Source of the DNA: PR03 sp031362725
GTDB lineage: Bacteria > Myxococcota_A > UBA9160 > PR03
Direction of reading: 5' to 3'
Length of the DNA: 64,000 nucleotides
Assembly (NCBI GenBank): GCA_031362725.1
Contig: JANLTC010000016.1
Coordinates: forward strand, 1 to 64,000
The notes under the pieces were generated by a model. That model was not told the DNA's origin. It ran no database searches and saw only the letters and a list, made by a program, of their open reading frames with translations. This document shows positions 33,359 to 42,227 of this stretch, in pieces (positions within the stretch are counted from its first letter, which is position 1; every line of letters starts with the position of its first letter). A program made the position numbers and the translations under genes.

Positions 33359-35563
33359 TTGCGCGAAGCCGGCCGCGACGCGGCAACCCCGTCCGATGAT
33401 GGCCTCTGCTCCGCCCTTCGCGAAGTCCGCCACGCGACGCTCGCTGCGCGCGGTTTCACCACGCTTACCGCGCTCACGCTTTCTCTAATCACGCTCGGCG
33501 CGCTGGTACGCACGCATGGCGCGGGTCTGGCGTGCCCCGACTGGCCGCACTGTTTCGGCGTTTGGCTGCCCGAGATGGACCTGCGCGTCGGGTTCGAGTG
33601 GACCCACCGACTGCTGGCCGGATCGATCTCGGCGCTGTTTGCGGTCGCTGCGGGATTCGTGCTCTACGACGCTCGTCTCCGCGCAGCGGCGTGGCGCTCG
33701 ATCGCGGTTGCCGCTGCGCTGTTGATCGTGCAGATCGGGCTCGGCGGACTCACCGTGCTGCTCGGCCTGGCGCCCTGGACGGTGACGGCGCATCTGCTCA
33801 CCGGGACTTCGTTTGCGACCGCACTCTGGTGGACCGCACGGGCGCTGCGCGACGCCGCAGCGCCGCGCCCGCGTCCCTCGCTACCGACGGGCGCGCGGCG
33901 CGCGGTGTGGCTGGCGGCGTTCGTCGTCGCGCTGCAGATCGCGTTTGGCGGACTGGTGTCGTCGCACTACGCCGGTCTCGATTGCCCCGATTGGCCGCGC
34001 TGCCGCGACGGTCTCTGGTTCCCGAGTTCCAGTGGTGGTGTCGGCCTGCATCTGCTGCACCGCACCCACGCGTATCTCGTGGTGCTCGCGATCGGCGCCG
34101 CGCTGTGGCTGAACCGGCGCCATCCCGGCGTCGCGCGACCGCTGCGCGTCGCGACCGCTCTGGTGCTGCTGCAGGTGGGCATCGGCGTTGCGAACGTGAA
34201 GCTCGGCCTGCCCGCCGAGGTGACCAGTCTGCACACGCTCGTTGCGGCGCTGCTCGCACTCGCGGTCGCAGCGGCGATTCGCGAGGCGCATCTGCGCCCG
34301 GTCGGAAGCGACGGCGCGCGCAAGCGCGTGCTGATCATCGGCGCCGGCTTCGGCGGACTCGGCGTCGCGCGCGCGCTTGCCGACACGTCCGTAGACGTGT
34401 TGATCGTCGATCGCGAGAACTACCACGCGTTCCTGCCGCTGCTCTATCAGGTGGCGACTTCGGGTCTCTCGGCCCAGGACGTGACCCACCCGGTACGATC
34501 GATCCTGCGATCGCTGCCGAATGCGCGATTCCGGATGGCGGAGATCACGCGTATCCACCTCGACGAGCGGACCGTCGAAACCGCCGACGGCGCGCTGATT
34601 CACTACGACGTGCTGGTTCTCGCGGCAGGCAGTACCACCGAGTTCTTCGGCAACGAGAGCGTCGAACGCTACGCATTCGCGTTGCACCACGTGGACGAGG
34701 CGATCGCACTGCGCAACCACGTGCTCGAGTGTCTGGAACGCGCGTCGGAAACGGACGATGCAAACGCACGGGAAGCGCTTCTCGGCTTCGTGCTGGTCGG
34801 CGGCGGACCGACCGGCGTCGAGCTTGCGGGCATGCTCGGCGAAATGCGCAAGCACGTCGTCCCGCGCGACTTTCCGGGGCTGGCGGCATCGATGCGCGTC
34901 GTGCTGCTCGAAGGTCGCGATCGGTTGCTCGCGGCCTTCCCGGAGAGTCTGTGTCGCCGGGCGCTCGAGCAGGTGAGCGAACTCGGCGTCGAAGTGCGCT
35001 TCGCTGCGATGGTCGAGGCTGCGCTGCCTGATGGCGTGCAACTCGTTGGTGGCGACCGGATCCGCGCGCGCACCGTCGTGTGGGCAGCCGGGATTCGCGG
35101 CGCCGAGATCGGCGCGAGTCTCGGCGTTGCGCTCGGCCGCGGGGCGCGCGTGCCGGTTTCTCCGACGTTGCAGCTGGGCGGCCACCCCGACGTGCATGTG
35201 ATCGGGGACCTCGCGCTGGTGGAGGGCATGGAGGCATTGCCGCAGGTCGCGCAGGTCGCGATCCAGCAGGGTGGTCGTGTTGCGGCGAACGTGCAGCGCT
35301 CGCTGCTGGGTGTCGCGCCGCTTCCGTTCTCCTACTGGGATCCTGGCATGATGGCGACGATCGGCCGCGACCGCGCGGTCGCGATGCTCTTCGGTGTGAA
35401 GCTCGCAGGCCGGCTCGCCTGGCTGTTCTGGGTCGTCACGCACATCGTCTTCCTCGCCGGCTTCCGCAATCGCGCAAGCGTCTTCGTCAATTGGATCTAC
35501 CACTACGTCACCTACGACCTGGGGCTGCGGGCGATCGTAGGAAGGAAGAGGCACGACCGCTGA
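33359..35563 (+). CDS. Fusion of heme A synthase (CtaA/COX15) and type II NADH dehydrogenase
   Basis: 734 residues in one open frame with no interruption. Residues about 30-312 are a COX15/CtaA domain with eight membrane helices: GALVRTHGAGLACPDWP, the paired GGLVSSHYAGLDCPDWP, and candidate haem ligands H83 (WTHR), H145 (TAHL), H234 (LHRTHA) and H292 (LHTL). Residues about 323-734 are an NDH-2-type flavoprotein: GAGFGG at 328-333, VVWAAGIRG, HVIGDLALV and a C-terminal amphipathic/hydrophobic membrane anchor. CtaA oxidises heme O to heme A for cytochrome oxidase; NDH-2 passes NADH electrons to quinone. TTG 33359 follows GGAG. This domain pairing is unknown to me. Confidence 0.85.
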   Translation: MREAGRDAATPSDDGLCSALREVRHATLAARGFTTLTALTLSLITLGALVRTHGAGLACPDWPHCFGVWLPEMDLRVGFEWTHRLLAGSISALFAVAAGFVLYDARLRAAAWRSIAVAAALLIVQIGLGGLTVLLGLAPWTVTAHLLTGTSFATALWWTARALRDAAAPRPRPSLPTGARRAVWLAAFVVALQIAFGGLVSSHYAGLDCPDWPRCRDGLWFPSSSGGVGLHLLHRTHAYLVVLAIGAALWLNRRHPGVARPLRVATALVLLQVGIGVANVKLGLPAEVTSLHTLVAALLALAVAAAIREAHLRPVGSDGARKRVLIIGAGFGGLGVARALADTSVDVLIVDRENYHAFLPLLYQVATSGLSAQDVTHPVRSILRSLPNARFRMAEITRIHLDERTVETADGALIHYDVLVLAAGSTTEFFGNESVERYAFALHHVDEAIALRNHVLECLERASETDDANAREALLGFVLVGGGPTGVELAGMLGEMRKHVVPRDFPGLAASMRVVLLEGRDRLLAAFPESLCRRALEQVSELGVEVRFAAMVEAALPDGVQLVGGDRIRARTVVWAAGIRGAEIGASLGVALGRGARVPVSPTLQLGGHPDVHVIGDLALVEGMEALPQVAQVAIQQGGRVAANVQRSLLGVAPLPFSYWDPGMMATIGRDRAVAMLFGVKLAGRLAWLFWVVTHIVFLAGFRNRASVFVNWIYHYVTYDLGLRAIVGRKRHDR

Positions 35564-35610
35564 TCGGTCGTCTGCTACACCCCGGGGCCCTGCTTCACCG
35601 AGGTTTCGCG

Positions 35611-36099
35611 ATGCGCCCTTTCCAACTCTTCGCCGGCATGCCGCCGGAGCAGTTCCGCGGCTTCCTCGACGCGCTGAAGGAGAAGGCGCCGCTCGCATAC
35701 GCCCAGTCGCTCGGACTCACGGCGGGCGTGTTGAAAGCGCGTCCGGTGTTCCTGCAGCGCCAACCCGCGGAGCGACGCGCCGAACTGGTGCGCAAGGCGC
35801 TCGGCCGCGTGATGTCGAACGTCGTCGCCGAGGAAATGCTCGCCGTCTACTTCCTCGAATGCCGCAACGAACTGCTGGCCGAATGGCTCGATGGGCTCGG
35901 CCTCGAACACGACAAGGGAATGCTGAAGGGCGAGGACGCGCCGCCCGAGCCGCCCGCCGCGAAGCTCGGCGGCGCACTCGAAGCTTTCCGCAGCAATGCG
36001 AAGGACGACGACCGCGCAGATCGCGAACTGCTGCTGCGGGCGTTCGCGGCGCAGACGTCGATCAACTGGCCCGAGTTCGAGAAGCTGCTCGCGGCCTGA
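35611..36099 (+). CDS. Hypothetical helical protein
   Basis: 162 residues, mostly charged helices: FRGFLDALKEKAPLAYAQSLGLTAGVLKARP, LRVEL-type amphipathic repeats and a C-terminal INWPEFEKLL. No family recognised and no membrane helix. ATG 35611 sits 48 bases after the fusion gene in the same direction, behind CGAGG, so it may be co-transcribed. The composition and codon pattern look like a real gene. The function is unknown. Confidence 0.65.
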   Translation: MRPFQLFAGMPPEQFRGFLDALKEKAPLAYAQSLGLTAGVLKARPVFLQRQPAERRAELVRKALGRVMSNVVAEEMLAVYFLECRNELLAEWLDGLGLEHDKGMLKGEDAPPEPPAAKLGGALEAFRSNAKDDDRADRELLLRAFAAQTSINWPEFEKLLAA

Positions 36100-36301
36100 G
36101 CGCGACCCGCACGAAGCGTCGGCGGCGAGCCGCGCGTCGTCTGTTGCTGCAACGACTGCTCGTGTCTTCGCCTTGATCCGAGACACACCGCGATCTTGCG
36201 CTCGCTGCGCACGGGCGAAGCAATCGCGCACGCTTGCTTCCGATCGGTCCGCAAGCGACGCGTTCGGCCGACCCTTCATTCCGCCTGCCACCGGAATGCG
36301 A

Positions 36302-36331
36302 CGCGCCCCTCCGGACGGCCGAAGGGGCGCG
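36302..36331 (-). terminator. Hairpin terminator candidate
   Basis: CGCGCCCCT (36302-36310) and AGGGGCGCG (36323-36331) form a perfect 9-base stem just beyond the stop of the SDR at 36351. There is no T-run. The rest of 36100-36350 contains no recognised gene. Confidence 0.45.
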
Positions 36332-36350
36332 CAGTCGGGCACGGCTCTGC

Positions 36351-37259
36351 TCAGCCGTTCTTGAACATCTCCATCATCGCGCGCATCTCGTCGGCGATGC
36401 TGTCCGGAATGATGTAGTTGGCCGGGTCGCGGATCTCGCCCATGTGGTCGCGGATCTGCTCGGGCGCCGGCTTGCCGCCCTTGCCGGAGAACCAGCCGGG
36501 TGTGAGACCGACGAACATGCGGGCGAAACGACCACCGCCCACCGAGAAGATGTTGTGGGTGAGATCGCATTGCTCCGACACCAGGAAGGTGACGAGCGGT
36601 GTCACGCATTCGGCGTCGAGCGTCTCGGCCGCCGGGCCGAGCAGCTGCTCGGTGAGCCGCGTGCGCGCGATCGGTGCGATCACGTTCGACTTGATGTTGT
36701 TCTTCGCGCCCTCGAGCGCCAGCACGTTCGAGAGACCGACGAGGCCCATCTTCGCGGCGCCGTAGTTGGTCTGACCGAAGTTTCCGAGCACACCGGCCGA
36801 CGACGCGGTGAACACGATGCGGCCGTAGTTCTGTTCCTTCATCTTGATGAAGGCCGGTTGCGTCACGTAGAACGCACCCTTCAGATGCACGTCGAGCACG
36901 ATCTCGAGATCGGCCGGCTCGAGCTTCGCGAAGGTCTTGTCGCGCAGGATGCCGGCGTTGTTGATGACGATGTCGATGCGGCCGAAGTTGTCGATCGCGG
37001 CCTGCACGATCGCCTTGCCGCCTTCGGGCGTCGCCACCGAATCGTGATTCGCGACCGCCGTACCACCGGCTGCCTCGATCTCCTTGACGACCGCGTCGGC
37101 CATGCTCGCGCTGGCGCCGGTGCCGTCCGACTTCCCGCCGAGATCGTTCACGACGATCTTGCAGCCGCGCGAAGCCAGCGCCAACGCGTAGGTCTTGCCG
37201 AGGCCGCCTCCGGCTCCGGTGATCAGGGCCACTCTGTCATCGAATCGAATGTCGCTCAT
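36351..37259 (-). CDS. (3R)-hydroxyacyl-CoA dehydrogenase-type SDR (MFE-2/17beta-HSD4-like)
   Basis: 302-residue SDR with the multifunctional-enzyme-2 signature: VALITGAGGGLGKTYALALASRG, KIVVNDLGG, NNAGILRDKTFAK, and active site SSAGVLGNFGQTNYGAAKMG (Tyr-x3-Lys). MFE-2 dehydrogenases oxidise (3R)-hydroxyacyl-CoA in beta-oxidation of long, branched or steroid-type acyl chains. It lacks the hydratase-2 domain of MFE-2. The C-terminal extension (residues about 240-302) is typical of the bacterial standalone forms. ATG 37259. Confidence 0.88.
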   Translation of the reverse strand: MSDIRFDDRVALITGAGGGLGKTYALALASRGCKIVVNDLGGKSDGTGASASMADAVVKEIEAAGGTAVANHDSVATPEGGKAIVQAAIDNFGRIDIVINNAGILRDKTFAKLEPADLEIVLDVHLKGAFYVTQPAFIKMKEQNYGRIVFTASSAGVLGNFGQTNYGAAKMGLVGLSNVLALEGAKNNIKSNVIAPIARTRLTEQLLGPAAETLDAECVTPLVTFLVSEQCDLTHNIFSVGGGRFARMFVGLTPGWFSGKGGKPAPEQIRDHMGEIRDPANYIIPDSIADEMRAMMEMFKNG

Positions 37260-37434
37260 CGGGGGGATCCTTCTCGTTGCTCGTTGCGCACGTCGGTGGA
37301 ATACGCGCCTCCGCGCTGCCGCGCCGTGCGGAAAGGCGGGCGCATTCTAGGGGAATCCCACCGGCGTCGCCTCGGTCGAGCGGACCCATGAGTACGGTTT
37401 TGGCGCTTGCAATGTTGCACGCGGGAGGGACAGA

Positions 37435-38424
37435 ATGCGCGCCGTGGATCCTGAAAGAGCAGTCGTTGCGCTGCCGCTGTCGCGCCGTTCGTTCCTGCAG
37501 GCGATCTCGGTCGGAGCAGCCGTTGCCGCGTGGCCGTTCGGCAGTTTCGGCGGTGCGCGCCGCCGTGGCGCGCTGGCGACGCCTCGCTATCTCAGCGATC
37601 ACGAGTTCGCGACGCTCGAAGCGCTTTGCGACCGCATCATCCCGCCCGATGCCGATCCCGGTGCGCGGCAGCTGGGCGCAGCGCGCTATGTCGAGCGGTT
37701 GCTGACCGTCTTCGACGGCGACGCGCCGTTCCTCTACGCGGGTGGCCCTTCGAGCGGGCGCAATCCCTACCCGGACGAGTCGACCGGCATGCCTTCCGCG
37801 CTGTTCCCGTCGAATGCATTCGCGGAACCGATTGCGCCCAGCGGCGTGCAGGAGCTGTACTGGCGCGCCGAGATCTTCGGAGGCGAGGCGGCGGGGTTGC
37901 CTCCTCACGTCGAGGAGCAGTGGGGCGGAACGCTGCGCGGACTGCGCGACCTCTATCGCGAAGGCCTCGCCATCGTCGACACGATCGCGCAGGAGCAGGA
38001 GGGCGCGCCGTTCGTCGATCTCAGCACAGAGTTGCAGGACGGCCTGCTCCCCGTACTCGATCAACCCGACCGCTTTCCGGCCGATCCGGTACGCGGCCAG
38101 AGCTTCTTCGAAATCGTGATCCGACACACCATCGAAGGCTGCTTCGCGGCGCCCGAGTACGGCGGCAATGAGGGCGGCGCCGGCTGGCGGATGATCGGGA
38201 TCGAGGGCGATAGCCAGCCGCTCGGCTACTCGCTGTACCACGCAACGACCGACACGCTCGTCGAGCGTTCCGATCATCCCCTTTCGTCGCCGAATCCAGA
38301 CGAGGTGGCGGCGGACGGCTCGCTCGCACCGCGCCTGCTCAGCGCCGACGGCGACGCGATCCAGCAGACGATCTCCGAGTTCACCGCGCTCCTCGAGCAA
38401 TTGCTGCCGGGCGCGTGCGGATAG
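37435..38424 (+). CDS. Gluconate 2-dehydrogenase subunit 3-family protein
   Basis: 329 residues with a twin-arginine signal (LSRRSFLQAISVGA) and the subunit-3 family body: YLSDHEFATLEALCDRIIPPDADPGAR. This small subunit pairs with GMC flavoprotein oxidoreductases and is exported with them by Tat. The GMC subunit starts seven bases downstream, a normal pairing. Its body is longer than usual, with a large insertion (about residues 95-180). The partner substrate is uncertain: an alcohol, sugar or sterol. ATG 37435. Confidence 0.85.
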   Translation: MRAVDPERAVVALPLSRRSFLQAISVGAAVAAWPFGSFGGARRRGALATPRYLSDHEFATLEALCDRIIPPDADPGARQLGAARYVERLLTVFDGDAPFLYAGGPSSGRNPYPDESTGMPSALFPSNAFAEPIAPSGVQELYWRAEIFGGEAAGLPPHVEEQWGGTLRGLRDLYREGLAIVDTIAQEQEGAPFVDLSTELQDGLLPVLDQPDRFPADPVRGQSFFEIVIRHTIEGCFAAPEYGGNEGGAGWRMIGIEGDSQPLGYSLYHATTDTLVERSDHPLSSPNPDEVAADGSLAPRLLSADGDAIQQTISEFTALLEQLLPGACG

Positions 38425-38431
38425 CGCGAAG

Positions 38432-40249
38432 ATGGGCCGCAATCGCGAAGCGATCCTCGACGTCCTCGGCAATCTCGCACTCGATCGCTTCGACGTCTGT
38501 GTGATCGGAAGCGGCGCCGGCGGCGCGACGGCGGCCCATGTGCTCGCAGCGGCCGGCAAGAACGTGCTCGTGCTCGAGGCGGGGCACAATGCGTTTCCCG
38601 GGCTCGACCAGCCCGGCGCGATTCCGCCGCCGCTGCACTCGAACGACGAACTCAAGTACGAAGTGCGCGGCTACCTCGATCCGCCGGGCTTGCTGTTGCC
38701 GCGCACGTTCCGCACCGATGCGCGCCAGGCCGCGCGGGTGCTCGGCGACGTCAATGCGCTGCCGCAGGCGCTCGGCGGTGCGTTCCAACACGCCGACATG
38801 AAGGTGCCGCGCTTCAACGTCGTGGACTTCGAGATGCGCAGCCACATCGAGGCGTTGCTCGGTCGCACGCCGGGACTCGCGGTGCCGGGCTTCGGCGCCA
38901 CCGCCGCCAGCGCGAACTTCGCGGACTGGCCATTCTCGTACGCCGACCTGGAACCCTTCTACGCCCTGGCCGAGCGGCTCTACGGTGTCGCCGGGACGGA
39001 CGACAACCCGTTCGCGTCCTGGCGCAGCGCCGCGTTTCCGATGCCGCCGGGCAATCCGATGTACCACTCGCTGCTGCTCGCCGAGGGCGCGCGCAATACG
39101 CCCTTCCTCGATGGCTTCCTGCACCCGCATACCTATCCGGGCGCGATCAACTCCCGTCCCTACGACGGCCGCCCCGCGTGCAACGACTGCGGACCCTGTT
39201 CGGGCTTCGGCTGCCCGAGCCACGCAAAGGGGTCGCCGGCCGTGACGGCGCTGCGACGCGCGCTGCTCACCGATCGCTGTCAGGTGCGCTACAACGCGCG
39301 CGCACTGTGGCTCGCGAACGATGGCGGTCACGTCAGCGGCGTGCTGTACCGCGACGATCTCGGCACGTTGCACAACGCAAAGGCCGACGCGTACGTGCTC
39401 GCCGCGAGTCCGATCGAATCGGCGCGGCTCTGCCTGCTTTCGCACGGCCCGGGCCGCGCTGCACTCGGCAACTCGAGCGATCAGGTCGGGCGCAACCTGA
39501 TGTTCCATCTGCAGACCCTCGTCAACGGCTTCATGCCGCAGCGCGTGCACGGCCAGCGCGGCCGTGCCGTCACGCACGGGCTCTCCGACACACGCGGCGT
39601 CCTGCCCGGCGGCGAGGCGGTGCGCGTCTTCGATGCGGCCGGCACACCCAAGGTCTACCTCGGCGGCATCGTCGAGTTCGGCTGCTCGCAGGGACTCTCG
39701 ATCACCAACGACGGCTTCGTGATGGCGTTCGACCTGCAACAGACCGGTTCCGCGCTTCGCTACGGAACGCGATTGAAGAATGCGCTGCGCGACGGCGCGC
39801 TCACGCAGCACCTGGTCTCGGCCATCATGCAGGCCGAAGACGCGCCGCTGCAGCGCAATCGCGTCGACCTCGACCCCACCGTGAAGGATGTCTTCGGCTA
39901 TCCGGTCGCGCGCGTCACGTACCGGCCGCACGCGTTCGAGATCCAGACGCGGCTTTTCTACGAACCGCTGCTGAAGCGGCTGCTGGAGAACAGCGGAGCG
40001 ACGCGCGTGTTCCTCGCGCCCTGCAACACGCTGCTACGCGATCCGCCCGACTCGCGACACGTGATGGGAACGCTGCGCATGGGCATCGACCCTGCCACAT
40101 CGGTCACCGACCCGAACGGCCGCTTCCACGACGTCGACAATCTCTACGCCTGCGACGGCAGCGTCTTCCCGACCTCGAGCGGCTACAACCCGACGCTGAC
40201 GATCATCGCGACATCCTGGAAGATCGCGCAAGCCCTCGCGACTTCATGA
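38432..40249 (+). CDS. GMC-family FAD oxidoreductase
   Basis: 605 residues. FAD loop VCVIGSGAGGATAAHVLA, the cysteine block CNDCGPCSGFGC typical of gluconate-dehydrogenase-type GMC proteins, and C-terminal HVMGTLRMGIDP plus YNPTLTIIATSWKIA, which supply the His/Asn catalytic pair. The protein has no signal of its own; it is probably piggy-backed to the periplasm by the Tat-tagged subunit. The expected reaction is oxidation of an alcohol with electrons passed to a c-type cytochrome or quinone. The stop codon begins a hairpin element. ATG 38432. Confidence 0.88.
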   Translation: MGRNREAILDVLGNLALDRFDVCVIGSGAGGATAAHVLAAAGKNVLVLEAGHNAFPGLDQPGAIPPPLHSNDELKYEVRGYLDPPGLLLPRTFRTDARQAARVLGDVNALPQALGGAFQHADMKVPRFNVVDFEMRSHIEALLGRTPGLAVPGFGATAASANFADWPFSYADLEPFYALAERLYGVAGTDDNPFASWRSAAFPMPPGNPMYHSLLLAEGARNTPFLDGFLHPHTYPGAINSRPYDGRPACNDCGPCSGFGCPSHAKGSPAVTALRRALLTDRCQVRYNARALWLANDGGHVSGVLYRDDLGTLHNAKADAYVLAASPIESARLCLLSHGPGRAALGNSSDQVGRNLMFHLQTLVNGFMPQRVHGQRGRAVTHGLSDTRGVLPGGEAVRVFDAAGTPKVYLGGIVEFGCSQGLSITNDGFVMAFDLQQTGSALRYGTRLKNALRDGALTQHLVSAIMQAEDAPLQRNRVDLDPTVKDVFGYPVARVTYRPHAFEIQTRLFYEPLLKRLLENSGATRVFLAPCNTLLRDPPDSRHVMGTLRMGIDPATSVTDPNGRFHDVDNLYACDGSVFPTSSGYNPTLTIIATSWKIAQALATS

Positions 40250-40319
40250 TCCCGGTCGCCACTGGGCGGTGGCGAGCCGAATACGGGTCAGGTGACCTGG
40301 TTGCTTCGCGGTCCGAGAG
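40247..40319. repeat. Convergent-stop hairpin element, copy 2
   Basis: Bounded by the GMC stop (TGA 40247-40249) and the stop of the ferritin-like gene. Inner stem TCGCCAC/GTGGCGA (40256-40262 with 40269-40275), outer arms TGA-T-CCCG and CGGGTCA (40284-40290). Compared with copy 1 the inner stem differs on both sides in a way that keeps pairing. Confidence 0.7.
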
Positions 40320-41447
40320 CTAATTCGCGCGGGCAATCTCCTTCATCGCGCGACCGATCTTCTTCCTGCCGCTGTTGATCTCGCGCAGCTCGACGATCGC
40401 GGCGTCCGCAATCGCGTCGCCGACGACACCTTCGGGTTCGCGCTCGAGTTCGCCGAGATCGACCCACGCCTCGTAGAGGTGCCGGGTGCGCTCCGTGATG
40501 ATGCCGCCGTGCAGCAGTGTCTTGATCAGCACGCGGAAGATGTTGGTGTTCTCCTTCATCAGCCGGCGCCGATCCTTGTCGCCGAACGCTTCCATCACGG
40601 CCGCTCGCACCCATTGCCACTCGAGACCGAAGTGCGGATAGATCGCCTGCTTCTGCTCGGCGTTCACGAGATTCATGAACACCTTGTGAAAGCAGACGGC
40701 CGCCCAGTCCTCGACCTTCTCGTGCTCCTCTTCGGTGAGCTTCGGAACCGTGCGCTTGGCCCAGATGCGGCCGAATCTGTGATGGAACGCCTCGTCGGTC
40801 ATCACCAGCTGCACGGTGCGGCGCAGCACCGGGTCGCGCGTGCGCGAGTGCAGCGTCGCGAAGGCGCCCATCGCGAGCCCCTCGATCAGCATCTGCATCC
40901 CGATCAGCTTCTTGTAGACCTCCGGCGCAAGCACGATCTCGTTCATCAGCGACGCGAGCGTCGTGCCCGCCGCCATCGGCGTGCCCCAACGCGCCCCGAC
41001 ATACTTCGAGAATGCCGTCACGTGACGCGCCTCTTCGCGGGCCTGATTCGCCGCGTATTCCTGCGCACCCGGGTCATGCAGCACGTGACACAGACTTGCC
41101 GACAGGGACAGCGCGCCCTGCTCGCCGTGCAGGATCTGCGACAGGCTGAAACGCGTCACCTGGTTCGCGAGCGCGATCTGCTGGCCCTCGTCGAGCCGGT
41201 CCTTCACCGCGCAGTTCAGCTCGATGGTGAAGTCGCGCGGCATGATCATTTCGTTCTTGGTGTCGAACGGCTGCGAGAAATCGACGTACGCGGGATCGAG
41301 CGGATCCCAGAAGTGATCCTCGGTAGCTGCAATGATCTCGTCGAACGCGCCGGTGCGACGCGCGTAGCGATCGACCTCGATCATCGCGTCGAAGTCGTCA
41401 CGGTCGACCGCGTCATAGATCTCGTCGTGCGTAATGTGATCGGCCAA
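40320..41447 (-). CDS. Ferritin-like di-iron protein
   Basis: 375 residues of mostly helix. Putative di-iron ligands: HGEQGA, then REEARHVTAF (ExxH), an EGLAMG helix, and DEAFHHRFG (ExxH). This two-helix-pair pattern is that of ferritin-like oxidases/oxygenases such as AurF or acyl desaturase relatives; the exact reaction is unknown. No signal peptide. It is preceded by a TetR gene 24 bases upstream in the same operon, with a palindromic operator in front. The neighbours (GMC, SDR, MFE-2-type SDR) suggest oxidation of a hydrophobic substrate. Confidence 0.78.
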   Translation of the reverse strand: MADHITHDEIYDAVDRDDFDAMIEVDRYARRTGAFDEIIAATEDHFWDPLDPAYVDFSQPFDTKNEMIMPRDFTIELNCAVKDRLDEGQQIALANQVTRFSLSQILHGEQGALSLSASLCHVLHDPGAQEYAANQAREEARHVTAFSKYVGARWGTPMAAGTTLASLMNEIVLAPEVYKKLIGMQMLIEGLAMGAFATLHSRTRDPVLRRTVQLVMTDEAFHHRFGRIWAKRTVPKLTEEEHEKVEDWAAVCFHKVFMNLVNAEQKQAIYPHFGLEWQWVRAAVMEAFGDKDRRRLMKENTNIFRVLIKTLLHGGIITERTRHLYEAWVDLGELEREPEGVVGDAIADAAIVELREINSGRKKIGRAMKEIARAN

Positions 41448-41471
41448 GGGGGAGCCTCCGGTGTGGTGCTG

Positions 41472-42116
41472 TCAGCGGGCGCGCTGATGGGTATGAACGG
41501 GGTGCATGTGGACCAACGTCTCGACGACCGCTTCGCGCGGCGCGCGGCTGGGATCTTCGACCCACCACGCGATGACGCGTGTCCACATCGCGAGAAGCGA
41601 CTGCGCCGCCACGGCGGCGTGCAGCGCGGGATCGGCAAGGTCTTCGGCGATGCGTTCGCGCAGCCGCGCTTCGACGCCGGGGAAGAGTGTGTCGGCCATC
41701 TCGTCGGCGAGCGTGCCGGCCTCGTGACCGCGACCGAAGACGATGCGCACCAGGTCGCGGCGCTCGTCCGCGAACCCGACCAGCGTCTCCATCCGCGCGC
41801 GGAGCTGTCGCTGCACGTCATCGCCAGCAACGGACGCGGCGCCTGCCATGCGATCGCGAAGCTCCGCCAGCGTGTCGAAGGCGATCGTGCGGAAAAGCGC
41901 CTGCTTGTCCGGGAAGTGCAGGTAGAAGGTCCCCGCGGCGACACCCGCGGCGCGCGCGATCTGGGTGCTCGTCGTCCGGTGGAGGCCCTCGCGGGCGAAC
42001 AGTTCGGTGCCCGCATCGACCAGCCGGCGACGCGTCGCGGCACGACTGCGCGCGGCGGCGCCGAGCGGTTCGTCGATCTCGGTGGAAGTTGCGGGACGGC
42101 TGGCGCTGAAGCTCAT
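41472..42116 (-). CDS. TetR/AcrR-family regulator
   Basis: 214 residues. The N-terminal helix-turn-helix reads LVDAGTELFAREGLHRTTSTQIARAAGV followed by AGTFYLHFPDK, the TetR DNA-binding signature. The C-terminal ligand domain is not assignable. ATG 42116 is eight bases from an 18-base perfect palindrome, so it very likely represses its own operon with the ferritin-like gene. The inducer is unknown; a fatty-acyl or aromatic ligand would fit the neighbourhood. Confidence 0.88.
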   Translation of the reverse strand: MSFSASRPATSTEIDEPLGAAARSRAATRRRLVDAGTELFAREGLHRTTSTQIARAAGVAAGTFYLHFPDKQALFRTIAFDTLAELRDRMAGAASVAGDDVQRQLRARMETLVGFADERRDLVRIVFGRGHEAGTLADEMADTLFPGVEARLRERIAEDLADPALHAAVAAQSLLAMWTRVIAWWVEDPSRAPREAVVETLVHMHPVHTHQRAR

Positions 42117-42123
42117 TTCATTC

Positions 42124-42141
42124 ACTGAACTCGAGTTCAGT
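42124..42141. promoter_or_regulatory. TetR operator palindrome
   Basis: ACTGAACTCGAGTTCAGT is a perfect 18-base palindrome directly upstream of the TetR start, the typical size and place of an autorepressor site. Confidence 0.7.
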
Positions 42142-42227
42142 CGCAGCCTAGACGAGCCACCTCGATCGGTCGAGGGCTCCCTACCCATCGAGGGCGAGCG
42201 ACGATCGGACGGTGCCGCGAAGGCCCG

